A stretch of 64,000 nt of DNA from Methanosarcina siciliae T4/M (GCF_000970085.1 NZ_CP009506.1:4526001-4590000); one strand, 5' to 3'; shown: positions 45,120 through 54,564, counted from the stretch's first letter. Notes: generated from the letters alone by a model not told the origin. Made by a program: numbers and translations.

Positions 45120-45893
45120 ATGCAAGAACCTGTTTTCAGTTACGTTCCCGGGACTTCCTTTCTGCATAAGCTCGACCCCAGGACGAAACTTGCAGCTGTG
45201 ATGCTGCTTGGCGTTCTCACATTCAGGACTGAAAGTTTTTTCGGGATTGGAGTGCTCTTTGCGTTCTTTCTTGCCCTTACATCATGCTCCGGGCTGCCAT
45301 CTATAGTATTTTTCCGGGCAGTCAGGCCTATGCTACTATTTATCACATTTATATTTCTTGCGCAGCTATTCTTCACCGAAGGAAAAGTGCTGGCTTCTTT
45401 CTGGGTCCTGCACCCGAGTATAGAGGGGCTCCGGGAAGGGGTCAGGCTTTCTGCAAGGTTTCTACTCCTCCTGCTTTTTGCCGCCCTTATGACAGCCACC
45501 ACTGATCCCTCGGCAATTACCTGCGGGATAGAGAGAATACTGCGCCCTCTGCCTCTCCACTGGCTGGGAGTAAGCTCCTTTGAGCTTGCGACAATGATGA
45601 ACCTCTCAATAGCCTTTCTCCCCCTGCTCTTTGAGAGGGTTGAGCGGACAAAAGCTGCCCAGGCTTCAAGGGGCATGAATTTCGGGAAAAATCCTTTTCA
45701 CGCAATCCCTGCCCTTGTCATACCCCTGATAAGGGGCGTGGCAAGAGATGCTGAAGAACTGGCCCTGGCAATGGAAAGCAGAGGATACCAGGGAACTCGC
45801 AGGACTTCAATGCATGAGCTTTCAATGCAGAAAAGAGATTGGGGAACCATTTTAGCCATGGTATTCTTTGCAGCCTTTATCCTGAGATTTTGA
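45120..45893 (+). CDS. ecfT: ECF transporter transmembrane component EcfT
   Basis: 257 codons from ATG 45120. Opens with YVPGTSFLHKLDPRTKLA, the usual EcfT start, with about five membrane helices. The coupling motif ERTKAAQASRGMNF (Ala-x-x-Arg-Gly) and the second RDAEELALAMESRGY contact the two ATPases. Last gene of the biotin transporter unit. Confidence 0.94.
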   Translation: MQEPVFSYVPGTSFLHKLDPRTKLAAVMLLGVLTFRTESFFGIGVLFAFFLALTSCSGLPSIVFFRAVRPMLLFITFIFLAQLFFTEGKVLASFWVLHPSIEGLREGVRLSARFLLLLLFAALMTATTDPSAITCGIERILRPLPLHWLGVSSFELATMMNLSIAFLPLLFERVERTKAAQASRGMNFGKNPFHAIPALVIPLIRGVARDAEELALAMESRGYQGTRRTSMHELSMQKRDWGTILAMVFFAAFILRF

Positions 45894-45983
45894 AAAAATT
45901 TTCACGCCAACTTTTTCTTGCAGACTTTATCCTCCCGATTTCACTGATGAAGGCCGGAGCAGTTCTTAGGAAGAGATTAATAC

Positions 45984-45999
45984 ATGAACAACTGTTCAT
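45984..45999. promoter_or_regulatory. ArsR/SmtB-type operator
   Basis: ATGAACA-AC-TGTTCAT is a perfect palindrome six bases before the arsR start, matching the TGAACA...TGTTCA core bound by ArsR/SmtB repressors. A further half-site, TATTCATG, follows at 46001-46008 and overlaps the start codon. Confidence 0.7.
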
Positions 46000-46005
46000 A
46001 TATTC

Positions 46006-46353
46006 ATGCAAGAAAAGTGCGATCGTGTTGACCCGGAAAAGATCGGAGACCTGCTGATGGGGGTCCCTGATTCCGAATATATTACCCGGATGTCTGCAGT
46101 ATTTCAGGCGCTTCAATCGGATACCCGCCTGAAAATCCTTTTTTTGCTGAGGCAAAAAGAGATGTGTGTCTGCGAACTCGAACAGGCGCTTGACGTCACG
46201 CAGTCTGCAGTTTCGCACGGGCTTCGGACCCTCAGGCAGCTTGACCTTGTGAGAGTCAGAAGGGAGGGAAAATTCACGATTTACTACATTGCAGACGAAC
46301 ATGTGCGCACCCTCATCGAGATGTGCCTTGAACATGTGGAGGAAAAAGCATGA
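46006..46353 (+). CDS. ArsR/SmtB-family metal(loid)-responsive repressor
   Basis: 115 codons from ATG 46006. The winged helix (FQALQSDTRLKILFLLRQ, VTQSAVSHGLRTLRQLDLVRVRREGK) contains MCVCEL, the CxC metal(loid) site in the recognition-domain helix of ArsR proteins. Stop and start of the next gene overlap as ATGA, so repressor and permease are co-translated. The palindrome just upstream should be its own operator. Confidence 0.92.
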   Translation: MQEKCDRVDPEKIGDLLMGVPDSEYITRMSAVFQALQSDTRLKILFLLRQKEMCVCELEQALDVTQSAVSHGLRTLRQLDLVRVRREGKFTIYYIADEHVRTLIEMCLEHVEEKA

Positions 46354-47606
46354 ATCTCGAATTTCTCAGCTTCATCCCAACCCTTTTGTCTGGAATTCTC
46401 ATGGCCTCCTGGGAAATCTTTGTAGAAGCTGCCCCTTACCTCATTTTCGGCTTCGGCGCTGCAGGGGTACTCAATGTAGTCGTGCCTGACCAGAAAATTG
46501 TGGATTACCTCGGGAACTCGGCAGGAAAAGTCCGCTCCGTTATCAACGCCTCCCTTGCAGGACTCCCCCTTCCTCTCTGTTCCTGCGGTGTGATCCCTGC
46601 AGCCATGTCGATAAGGAAAAGGGGAGCAAACAGAGGCGCAACCCTGTCTTTCCTGATTTCGACCCCTCAGACCGGAGTGGACTCCATTGCAATCACTTAT
46701 GCTCTCCTTGACCCCCTGATGACTATTTTCCGCCCGCTTGCAACCCTTGCAACCGCCCTTCTTGCAGGGCTTGCCGACAACCTGCTGATAGGGGAAGAAC
46801 CCGAGAAAAAAGAAATCAAAAAGCAGGAAAATGCAGGGAAAAAAACAGAAATCATTGCAGTTTCGACCCTTGTGGGGGTATCGGCAGAATATGTGAAGGA
46901 AACCCTATCTCTCACCTCCCCCCCGGCAACACAGGCTCCTGGAAATAAAACCTCTTCATGCAAAACCTCTTCATGCAGCTGCGGACACGGCGGCCAAGAA
47001 AAAAAGGAAACAGGAGCTGAAGAGAGAAGCAAAAGGTCCGTAAAAAAGCAGGTTCTTGGAGGGCTGAAATATGCCTACATAGAGCTTCCCGGAGACATCG
47101 CGAAGTGGATGCTGATTGGAATCCTGCTTGCAGGGATAATTTCCTATGCTGTTCCAGAAACCCTAATTCAGGAATACCTGGGAGGAGGGCTCGGGTCAAT
47201 GCTGGTCATGCTTGTAGTAGGCATTCCGCTTTATATCTGCGCTACAGCTTCGACTCCTCTTGCCGCAAGTCTCATAGCCAAAGGAATGAGTCCTGGCACG
47301 GCTTTTGTTTTCCTCCTAGCGGGCCCTGCAACAAATGCGGCAACTATAACCATGGTCGTCAGGTTCCTAGGAAAACGATCGGCAGCCCTCTACCTCGGAG
47401 TGATCTCACTGTGCGCCCTTGGAGCAGGAATCCTGCTTGACTGGCTTTACCTTAATCTGGGAGTCAGTGCAACTTCAACCCTTGGAAGTGCAGGAGAATT
47501 GCTTCCTGAAGGCATCAAGATCGGTTTTGCAGCCCTCCTGCTTCCTCTAATGCTATACGGAAGCTTCCGCAGGGGGCAAGAGTGCGGCTGTACGGAATGC
47601 CATTAA
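46350..47606 (+). CDS. Metal/metalloid efflux permease (SO_0444/ArsP-like, DUF318)
   Basis: 418 codons from ATG 46350. About eight to ten helices in two halves with the family motif LPLCSCGVIPAAMS in the first and the related IYICATASTPLAASLIAKG in the second. The central loop (about residues 195-235) has a Cys/His-rich patch CKTSSCKTSSCSCGHGG and the C-terminus ends CGCTECH, both plausible metal sites. Members export copper/zinc (SO_0444) or organoarsenicals (ArsP). The ArsR gene directly before it implies induction by metal(loid). Confidence 0.88.
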   Translation: MNLEFLSFIPTLLSGILMASWEIFVEAAPYLIFGFGAAGVLNVVVPDQKIVDYLGNSAGKVRSVINASLAGLPLPLCSCGVIPAAMSIRKRGANRGATLSFLISTPQTGVDSIAITYALLDPLMTIFRPLATLATALLAGLADNLLIGEEPEKKEIKKQENAGKKTEIIAVSTLVGVSAEYVKETLSLTSPPATQAPGNKTSSCKTSSCSCGHGGQEKKETGAEERSKRSVKKQVLGGLKYAYIELPGDIAKWMLIGILLAGIISYAVPETLIQEYLGGGLGSMLVMLVVGIPLYICATASTPLAASLIAKGMSPGTAFVFLLAGPATNAATITMVVRFLGKRSAALYLGVISLCALGAGILLDWLYLNLGVSATSTLGSAGELLPEGIKIGFAALLLPLMLYGSFRRGQECGCTECH

Positions 47607-47700
47607 AAGAAGATAAAGAAAAGAAATCGAAGAGAAAATAATAAAAAATGCAGGATAAGTACCAGAATAATATAAATCCTCAGAAATAGAATATATCATT

Positions 47701-48264
47701 ATGCAGGAAAATCCCGAGTTTGAGGAAAAAAAGGAACCGAAAAAGAGTGAATTCAAGACCCCTGGGGAACTTGAAACCGGCTATACGGAGAAATCATGGG
47801 AAAAACCTGAGAAAACAATGGAAGAAAAAGAAGTCGGCATAGAGCCTGCCCCCCAGGGAAGAATAGAACCGAAAGAAAGCGATTTCAAAGCTCCGGAAGA
47901 ACTTGAAACCGGCTATACGGAGAAATCATGGGAAAAACCTGAGAAAACAACGGAAGAGAAAGAAGTCGGAAAAGAGACCGGGGAAAGAACAAAAGAAGAA
48001 ACAGGAAAAGAGGCCGGCGAGGAAGAACACACGGTTTATACAATGAAAAAGCGCCTGACAAAAAGTAAGAGCGACCGCATGCTCTTTGGAGTCTGCAGTG
48101 GGCTTGGGAAGTACTTCGGGATTGACCCGACATTTGTAAGGCTCCTCTTTGTGCTCCTTGCCCTTGCAAACGGAATCGGAATTGTCCTATATATTATCCT
48201 GGCAATAATCATGCCCTCGGAGGAGAGCGTTCAGATGGTGCCAGAAACCCGGAAGAGCAGCTAA
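47701..48264 (+). CDS. PspC-domain membrane protein with duplicated Glu/Lys-rich N-terminal repeat
   Basis: 187 codons from ATG 47701. Residues 15-105 contain two copies of a 44-residue unit (each with ELETGYTEKSWEKPEKT; DNA period 132 bp), predicted to be charged and disordered. The C-terminal part is a PspC domain, DRMLFGVCSGLGKYFGIDP then a membrane helix (LLFVLLALANGIGIVLYIIL) and IMPSEE. PspC proteins sense membrane stress in bacteria; the archaeal role is unknown. Single gene. Confidence 0.88.
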   Translation: MQENPEFEEKKEPKKSEFKTPGELETGYTEKSWEKPEKTMEEKEVGIEPAPQGRIEPKESDFKAPEELETGYTEKSWEKPEKTTEEKEVGKETGERTKEETGKEAGEEEHTVYTMKKRLTKSKSDRMLFGVCSGLGKYFGIDPTFVRLLFVLLALANGIGIVLYIILAIIMPSEESVQMVPETRKSS

Positions 48265-48350
48265 GGAAAAGACTCAGACAAAAGAATGGAAAACAGCATT
48301 TTGAGAAACTACATTATGCCGGGAATTTATAGATATTCAGTTCCGGCAGA

Positions 48351-48889
48351 TTATTTTTTCTTTGTCTGAAATCTGACAGTATAATGCCAGAGGTTTCCTT
48401 CAACTTTATTCAGGATAAGGCCAGCTTCTTCGCCTAACCTGATAGTAGTATATTCTAAAGGGTAATCAGGGTCAGGTAAAAATTCAGTTACTGCAAGAAT
48501 TCCACCAGGTTTCAGAACTCTTTTTATCTCCTTTAAAACCTTATTTTATCAGGAATTTCCTGAATAACTGTTATTGCATATACCAGATCGAATGAGTTAT
48601 CATCAAAGGGCAGATTATGCGCATCTCCTTCTATAAGCTTGATGTTCCTGATATCTCTGTTTTCTGGTCTTGATAATTTCTCCTTTAACTGCATTAACAT
48701 TCCTGGCTGAATATCAAGAGCATATACTTCTCCTTTAATTCCAACAGTCCTTGCAACGAAAGTTGTAAACGCTCCGCTTCCGCATCCAACCTCCAGAACA
48801 TGCATTCCTTCTTTTATCCCACTTAGAGATATCAATTTATCAGGGGGATGCCGTTTTCTTCTAAAATCACTATCTAAAAAAGATCCCAT
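48351..48889 (-). pseudogene. Class I SAM-dependent methyltransferase with a frameshift
   Basis: From ATG 48889 the frame gives GSFLDSDFRRKRHPPDKLIS, motif I VLEVGCGSGAFT, YALDIQPGML and NIKLIEGDAHNLPFDDNSFDLVYA (UbiE/Methyltransf_11), then stops at IPDKIRF near 48533. In another frame the sequence resumes at once with NKVLKEIKRVLKPGGILAV and runs to TAA 48351-48353. One missing A in an A-run (near 48545) explains the break. It is a broken gene, a sequencing error or, less likely, a programmed frameshift. Confidence 0.75.
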
Positions 48890-49214
48890 ATATGGTGGGG
48901 GTGAAAATTTGAAAACGGCCGGGTTGCTGGATGCGCCTTAATTATTTAGCGTCATTATTATAATAACTTTACCTGCTATCCGAATTTCAGAATATAACCC
49001 TGCTTCCGAATTTCAGAATATAACCAAAAAAATCATGAAATTAGCTGTAATGAAGGCTTTTCCTGTGAATTATGAACAAGAGGAATTGTAGAATCAGGAA
49101 CAAAAGAATGGAATTTAAGGTTGTGGAAATTTCAATAGAAAGCATAAGAACATCAGGAAGAACGTCAAGATTTATTTACCGAAGATTAGTAAAAAGTAAG
49201 CAAAGAGAATAAAA

Positions 49215-49289
49215 CGGGCTCGAAGGGATTTGAACCCCCGACGTCTGGGTTAGAAGCCCAGCGCTATATCCTGGCTAAGCCACGAGCCC
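49215..49289 (-). tRNA. tRNA-Arg (anticodon TCT)
   Basis: Acceptor GGGCTCG (49289-49283) pairs with CGAGCCC (49222-49216). The anticodon stem CTGGG/CCCAG encloses CTTCTAA, giving anticodon TCT (codon AGA). T-arm GGGGGTTCAAATCCC. Discriminator G at 49215; no encoded CCA (TTTT follows, a possible terminator). No intron. Confidence 0.95.
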
Positions 49290-49635
49290 TGGTTGCTTAT
49301 TCTATTGCGGAATACGAAATGCGTCTTCTAAGATAAAAGCCTTTTGTATGAACGTATTACTTGGGGCGGTATAAAATCTTAAAATATTTATGTGGAAGCG
49401 GAATTGTAATATATATTCAGTACCAACCCGCTTTACTTGGAGCGTTTTTTAAAAAATATCAGTGTGGAAACTCTCCTGAGTTAGGAGCATATTTAAATGC
49501 TCTGTATAGAGCTTACATACTGCGAAGAGTGAAAAAGTTAAATGGGCTATTCGCTTGTGGATTAAAGATTGTACTGAATCGGAAATCCCAATTAAGTCTT
49601 CAACAGGCAATCAAAATTAAAAGGATGATTTGCAA
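49290..49635. other. Leader region of ilvE
   Basis: An open frame of 92 codons (49361-49639) runs through it but overlaps the ilvE start and has no coding character. A TATA-like TTAAAATATTTATG lies at 49379-49392, so the ilvE transcript may have a leader of more than 200 nt. No riboswitch is recognised. Confidence 0.35.
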
Positions 49636-50514
49636 ATGAGTGAGTTACTGATTTATTTAAACGGGAAATTTGTCCCCAAAGACGAAGCCAAAGTTTCGGT
49701 CTATGACCACGGCTTCCTTTACGGAGACGGTGTGTTCGAAGGCATAAGGGCATACAACGGACGTGTCTTCAAGTTAGAGGAGCACGTTGACAGGCTTTAT
49801 GACTCGGCAAAAGCAATCGCAATGAACATACCCATCACAAGAGAGGAAATGGCCGAAATAATCCTTGAGACCCTCAGGAAAAACAACCTCAAAGATGCTT
49901 ACATCCGCCCCATCGTCTCAAGAGGAATCGGCGATCTCGGGCTTGACCCCCGTAAGTGCGGGAAGCCAAGTGTCATCGTTATTGCCCAGGGCTGGGGAGC
50001 CATGTACGGCGACCTTTACGAAGTAGGGCTTACCGGAGTTAGCGTCTGTGTCCGGAGAAATGCCCCGGATGCCCTTTCCCCTAACATCAAGTCCCTGAAC
50101 TATCTCAACAACATCCTCGCAAAGATCGAAGCCAACGAGAAGGGAGGAGACGAAGCTGTCTTCCTTGACCAGAACGGGTTTGTCTGTGAGGGCTCAGGAG
50201 ACAACATTTTCGTCGTCAAGAACGACAAGGTCCTGACTCCCTACACAATAAGCAACCTGAAAGGCATCACAAGGGCCACAGCCATCGAACTTCTGGACGA
50301 GATGGGATACAAGGTTATCGAATCAAACCTCGGCCTGTTTGACCTTTACACAGCCGATGAGATCTTTGTCACAGGAACTGCAGCCGAATCAGCCCCCGTG
50401 ACCAGACTTGACGGAAGAATTATAGGTACAGGCAAACCCGGACCCCTTACAATGAAAATGGTTGAAGCCTTTGCGAAAATAACCCAGAACAGCGGAACAC
50501 CTATTTACAAGTAA
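49636..50514 (+). CDS. ilvE: Branched-chain amino acid aminotransferase
   Basis: 292 codons from ATG 49636, with AAGGATGAT before it (TTG 49630 is inside that site). Fold-type IV features are clear: YDHGFLYGDGVFEGIRAYNG, YIRPIVSRGIGDLGLDP, the PLP lysine in NIKSLNYLNNILAK, DEAVFLDQNGFVCEGSGDN, TPYTISNLKGITRA and EIFVTGTAAESAPV. It interconverts Ile, Leu and Val with their 2-oxo acids. Monocistronic, followed by a clear hairpin terminator. Confidence 0.95.
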   Translation: MSELLIYLNGKFVPKDEAKVSVYDHGFLYGDGVFEGIRAYNGRVFKLEEHVDRLYDSAKAIAMNIPITREEMAEIILETLRKNNLKDAYIRPIVSRGIGDLGLDPRKCGKPSVIVIAQGWGAMYGDLYEVGLTGVSVCVRRNAPDALSPNIKSLNYLNNILAKIEANEKGGDEAVFLDQNGFVCEGSGDNIFVVKNDKVLTPYTISNLKGITRATAIELLDEMGYKVIESNLGLFDLYTADEIFVTGTAAESAPVTRLDGRIIGTGKPGPLTMKMVEAFAKITQNSGTPIYK

Positions 50515-50563
50515 AAGCGTCCGCTCAAGAAAAGAGCGAGACCCGGGATAAAAAACGAAAACT

Positions 50564-50592
50564 GCGGGATTTTCCCGCCAAAATCTTTTTTT
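50564..50592 (+). terminator. Hairpin terminator after ilvE
   Basis: GCGGGA-TTT-TCCCGC (50564-50578) is a perfect 6-bp stem, then CAAAATC and a run of seven T (50586-50592). A bacterial-style intrinsic shape, 50 bp past the ilvE stop. Confidence 0.7.
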
Positions 50593-50842
50593 GATCGGAA
50601 TCTTTCCATAGCCGCCTGCCATAGCTATCTTTTTTGATTGCAGGCCCTATTTTTGTAGCAATTCCGGAGCAGACTTTTCATTCAACAAGGTGCATTTTTG
50701 TATGCTTTTCTCCTGCACGCCCCGGTAAAAATTCCGGCTGTAAGAGTGATTGCGGATGCTAGAACAGATTGATGTGCACCGGAAAATGCTATTAAGGTGA
50801 AAAATCCATCTGAAACCCGATAAGATTGTAGGTTTGACTCTC

Positions 50843-52783
50843 ATGAAACGCAAAGAATTTCGGGAACTTATCCCTGTGGAAGAAGCGCGGAGAATAATAA
50901 ACAACCTTCAGGTCCGGCCTGAGAAAGAAAACTCCGCCCTTGAAAACGTTTACGGAAAAATCCTTGCAGAAGAGATAGTAACCGAAATTAACGTCCCCCC
51001 ATTCCCGAGAGCAACAATGGACGGCTATGCGGTCAGGGCGGAAGATACGTATGCCTGTAGTGAAAAAGAGCCTGTAAAACTGAAACTGCTTGGAAATATC
51101 CCTGCAGGCTCGGATGCCAGCTTCAAGGTCTCGGCCGGGGAAACTGTAGAAATTGCGACAGGTGCCCCGATCCCTGAAGGGGCTGATGCTGTGGTTATGG
51201 TCGAGTACACTTTGGAAGAAAACGGGACTGTACTCATCTCCACACCTGTAAACGGGGGAGAAAATATCATGAAAACAGGCTCTGATATTCGGAAAGGAGA
51301 AAGAGTGCTTCGGAGAGGGAGAAAGCTTGGAACAAGAGAAATCGGGGTCCTGGCTTCCATAGGAAAAAAAGAAGTCCCCGTACTCAGGTTGCCTGTCGGG
51401 ATAATTTCAACGGGAAACGAACTCGTTAATCCTGGAGAGAAGCTGGCTTCGGGAAAGGTATACGACGCAAATTCTTACACCCTGTATGCAGGAGTTAGGG
51501 AGTGCGGATCTTTCCCCCTACATTACGGAGTTTTGAAGGACGATGAGATTGTAACGAGAAAGGTACTCGAAACTGCAGTTTCGGACTGTGCCCTGATCCT
51601 GACTTCGGGAAGTACGTCATCAGGAGCAGGAGATATTATGTACCGGATAATAGACGAAGTTGGAGAGACTCTTGCCCACGGGGTTAACATAAAACCTGGA
51701 AAACCCATCGTTATAGGCATAATAAAAGGAGTCCCGATTATCGGGCTTCCCGGGAACCCTACATCTGCCTTAATGATCTTCAATGAATTTGTAGCGCCCC
51801 TTCTCAGAAAATCTCTCGGAGCAGAAGCGGGAATCCAAAAAAAGGAAGCAGGAATTCTGGGCAGGACCCTCCGATCCGAAGGAAGACAACAGCTCCTTCC
51901 CGTAGGACTTGTCCGGGGACGGGTTTATCCTGCAGACCGGGGTTCAGGAGCCATAACATCTCTTTCCAAAGCTGATGGCTTTATAGAAATTCCGCCGGAG
52001 ACCGAGTATATGGAAGCCGGAACCCCCGTGGAAGTGACCCTTTTTGGAGAGGTTGAAAAACCAGACCTGCTCATAGCAGGCGGGTTCTGCCCTGGGATTG
52101 ATGTTCTGGAAAACCTTAGCAGGCTTCGGTTCAGAACCCTTTATACAGGTTCAAGCGGGGGTTTCAGTGCAATTGCCGCAGGCACGGCAGATATCGCAGG
52201 CGTGAACATGCCCTCAAAGAACCCTGAAAGTCGGGAAGAGGGCCTGCAAGAGGAAATCCGGTACAATGTCCTGAAAATAGAGAATATGGGGATTTCGGAA
52301 GTCATACTTGTCAAAGGATACAGGCGGGAAATAGGGCTTCTTGTACAGCAGAACAGCCCGGTTTCCGGACTCGAAGACCTGCCCGGCAAAAAGCTGGTCA
52401 ATCGGAACAGGGGTTCGGGCACAAGAGCTCTGCTTGAGCTGAAAATCGAGCAATTGGCAGAGAAAAAGGGGATAAGCAAAAAGGAGTTTACGGACTCAAT
52501 CCCTGGCTACGATTCCGGAGCGAAATCCGAAATTGCAGTCTGCGAAGCTGTGCTTTCAGGAAAGGCTGATGCCGGGGTGGGGTTAAGGACCTCTGCGGAA
52601 AGAAACGGCCTGAAATTCGTGAAATTTGCAGAAGAAGAATACGACTTCCTGATCAGAAAAGAGGTTCTTGACATCCCTGAAGTGCAAAAATTCTTGCAAA
52701 CCCTGAACTCCCCAGAATTTGCCTCAAAACTTCCGTCAGGGCTGCAGGTATATGAGAGAACCGGCGAGATTATTTCCTATTGA
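50843..52783 (+). CDS. moeA: Molybdopterin molybdotransferase MoeA fused to a periplasmic-binding-protein-like domain
   Basis: ATG 50843 gives 646 codons (TTG 50834 possible). Residues 1-~400 are a full MoeA: PFPRATMDGYAVRAED, ATGAPIPEGADAVVM, IISTGNELVNPGE, LILTSGSTSSGAGD, KPGKPIVIG and GLPGNPTSALMIF, ending with the domain IV beta barrel. Residues ~405-646 form a PBP-like substrate-binding domain (LLIAGGFCPGIDVL, RTLYTGSSGGFSAIAAGTADIAGVNM, NRNRGSGTRALLEL, GYDSGAKSEIAVCEAVLSGKADAGVGL). MoeA inserts Mo or W into the pterin cofactor; the second domain may sense molybdate or another anion (inference). This fusion occurs in other archaea. Confidence 0.93.
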   Translation: MKRKEFRELIPVEEARRIINNLQVRPEKENSALENVYGKILAEEIVTEINVPPFPRATMDGYAVRAEDTYACSEKEPVKLKLLGNIPAGSDASFKVSAGETVEIATGAPIPEGADAVVMVEYTLEENGTVLISTPVNGGENIMKTGSDIRKGERVLRRGRKLGTREIGVLASIGKKEVPVLRLPVGIISTGNELVNPGEKLASGKVYDANSYTLYAGVRECGSFPLHYGVLKDDEIVTRKVLETAVSDCALILTSGSTSSGAGDIMYRIIDEVGETLAHGVNIKPGKPIVIGIIKGVPIIGLPGNPTSALMIFNEFVAPLLRKSLGAEAGIQKKEAGILGRTLRSEGRQQLLPVGLVRGRVYPADRGSGAITSLSKADGFIEIPPETEYMEAGTPVEVTLFGEVEKPDLLIAGGFCPGIDVLENLSRLRFRTLYTGSSGGFSAIAAGTADIAGVNMPSKNPESREEGLQEEIRYNVLKIENMGISEVILVKGYRREIGLLVQQNSPVSGLEDLPGKKLVNRNRGSGTRALLELKIEQLAEKKGISKKEFTDSIPGYDSGAKSEIAVCEAVLSGKADAGVGLRTSAERNGLKFVKFAEEEYDFLIRKEVLDIPEVQKFLQTLNSPEFASKLPSGLQVYERTGEIISY

Positions 52784-53469
52784 GGGAACTATCCGTCAAA
52801 TTTAAAAATTTAACGGGCTTTCCGGTTCATTTCTTTCTTTTTTGGGAACATACTCCCATGTTCTCCCCTGCATTCCACAGGTATCATAATTCCGGGAGGC
52901 GGCCAGAACTTCAAAGAAAATGACCGAGGGCAGAAACCGACGTATCCTACTTCGAAGCGGACACTGGTTTTCAGTTACACCGGCAAGCCGTGAAAGTAAA
53001 GTGATAACATAAAGCAGACTGTATAAATGGAAACAGTCGAAGTGCATTCACTGCTATGCGCGGACTTTGCCCATCATTAGTTCCTATCATAGCTTCTTGA
53101 TTCCGTGGTTTGCATGGGAGCGATTATTCAGAGCCATTATTCAGAGCCATTATTTATTCTTAATTCGATCACTTAAGCCCTGCTTGCGATGCTCATCAGG
53201 AACTCTTTTTCAACAACCTTTAAATATTATTATAATTATAGAGAGATATAAATGGCAAGGAATATCTCTACAGGAATATATTTCCGATTCCCGAACCAGT
53301 AAATAAAACCATTCCATAGTTATATATATTTCATCCAACTATTCAGGATAAAATATCCAGATAACGGATCTGTTTTGGATCAAAAAAGGTTTGTAGAGAC
53401 CGTTTGGGTGCGGTTTATTTTTCACATACAAAAGATCATTTCTTCAGTCCCGAAATCGGCAGGTTCCAG
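52784..53469. other. Spacer between moeA and the DRG gene
   Basis: No gene is recognised. AT-rich DNA with TATA-like stretches (53218-53245, 53322-53332) suggests promoters for the downstream GTPase. Several short frames have no coding support. Confidence 0.35.
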
Positions 53470-54564
53470 ATGAGCAGCATACAGGAGCAAATACAGGAAG
53501 TAGAAGACGAAATCCGAAAGACCCAGTACAATAAGGCAACTTCTCACCACATAGGTAGGCTGAAAGCCAAGATAGCCCGTATGAGGGACGAAATTGAGAA
53601 GAAAGCCTCCGCAAAAGGCGGGGGAGAAGGTTACTCGGTCAGAAAATCGGGAGATGGTACCGTAACTCTGGTGGGCTTCCCATCGGTAGGAAAATCCACC
53701 CTTCTGAATAAGGTTACGGGAGCAAAATCCGAGGTCGGAGCATACGAATTCACCACCCTTACCGTCGTTCCCGGCGTGCTTGAACATAAAGGCGCAACCA
53801 TCCAGTTCCTCGACGTTCCCGGACTTGTAAAGGGTGCATCGTCGGGGCGCGGCCGCGGGAAAGAAGTAATTTCGGTTATAAGAAACTCCGATATGGTTAT
53901 CTTTTTGCTCGATGTTTTCCAGCCCAAGCACTATGAAGTGCTCATGGATGAACTTTATCAGGCGGGAATTCGGGTGGATGAAGTGCCCCCTGACGTTAAT
54001 ATCAAGAGAAAGGACAGGGGAGGCATCGAGATAAACTCGACCATCGACCTTGACCTCGATGAAGAAACTATCAAAGCCGTTCTGGACGAATACAAAATCC
54101 ACAATGCCCACGTCCTGATAAGGGAAAATATCACTGTGGACCAGCTTATTGATGTAGTCCTGGGCAACAGGAGTTATGTCTGCTCCCTGACAGTGGTCAA
54201 CAAAGTAGACCTTGCCTACCCACAACTGATAGAAGAATGCCGGAAATTGTATCCGAAATCGATTTTTATTTCGGCTCATGAAGGCATTAATATCGAGAAC
54301 CTCAAGGACGCAATCTACGATTGCCTGGGCTTTATCCGGGTTTATCTGAAACCTCAGGGGCAGCCTGCAGATATGGAAGAGCCTCTTATAGTAATGAGCG
54401 GGACGAATATAGGCCAGATCTGCGACCGCCTGCACCGTGATTTCCGCAGGAAGTTCCGTTATGCTCAGATATGGGGCCAGTCTGCAAAACACCCCGGGCA
54501 GAGAGTAGGGCTTGAACATGTCATGGAAGATGAAGACGTCCTTACGATAATCATCCAGAAATAA
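53470..54564 (+). CDS. DRG-family GTP-binding protein
   Basis: ATG 53470 (364 codons) is preferred over TTG 53404 since homologues begin near SIQEQIQEVEDEIRKTQYNK. Order: N-terminal helix-turn-helix-like segment, G domain with G1 GFPSVGKS, G2 FTTLTVVPG, G3 DVPGLVKGASSGRGRGK and G4 NKVDLA, an inserted S5D2L-type region, and a C-terminal TGS domain (RVYLKPQGQPADMEEPLIV ... HPGQRVGLEHVMEDEDVLTI). DRG proteins associate with translating ribosomes in eukaryotes and archaea. Single gene; the terminator-like region follows. Confidence 0.95.
   Translation: MSSIQEQIQEVEDEIRKTQYNKATSHHIGRLKAKIARMRDEIEKKASAKGGGEGYSVRKSGDGTVTLVGFPSVGKSTLLNKVTGAKSEVGAYEFTTLTVVPGVLEHKGATIQFLDVPGLVKGASSGRGRGKEVISVIRNSDMVIFLLDVFQPKHYEVLMDELYQAGIRVDEVPPDVNIKRKDRGGIEINSTIDLDLDEETIKAVLDEYKIHNAHVLIRENITVDQLIDVVLGNRSYVCSLTVVNKVDLAYPQLIEECRKLYPKSIFISAHEGINIENLKDAIYDCLGFIRVYLKPQGQPADMEEPLIVMSGTNIGQICDRLHRDFRRKFRYAQIWGQSAKHPGQRVGLEHVMEDEDVLTIIIQK

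Noticed and set aside
49361..49639. 92-codon frame before ilvE
   Set aside because: It overlaps the ilvE ribosome site and start, and has no coding character; kept as leader region.
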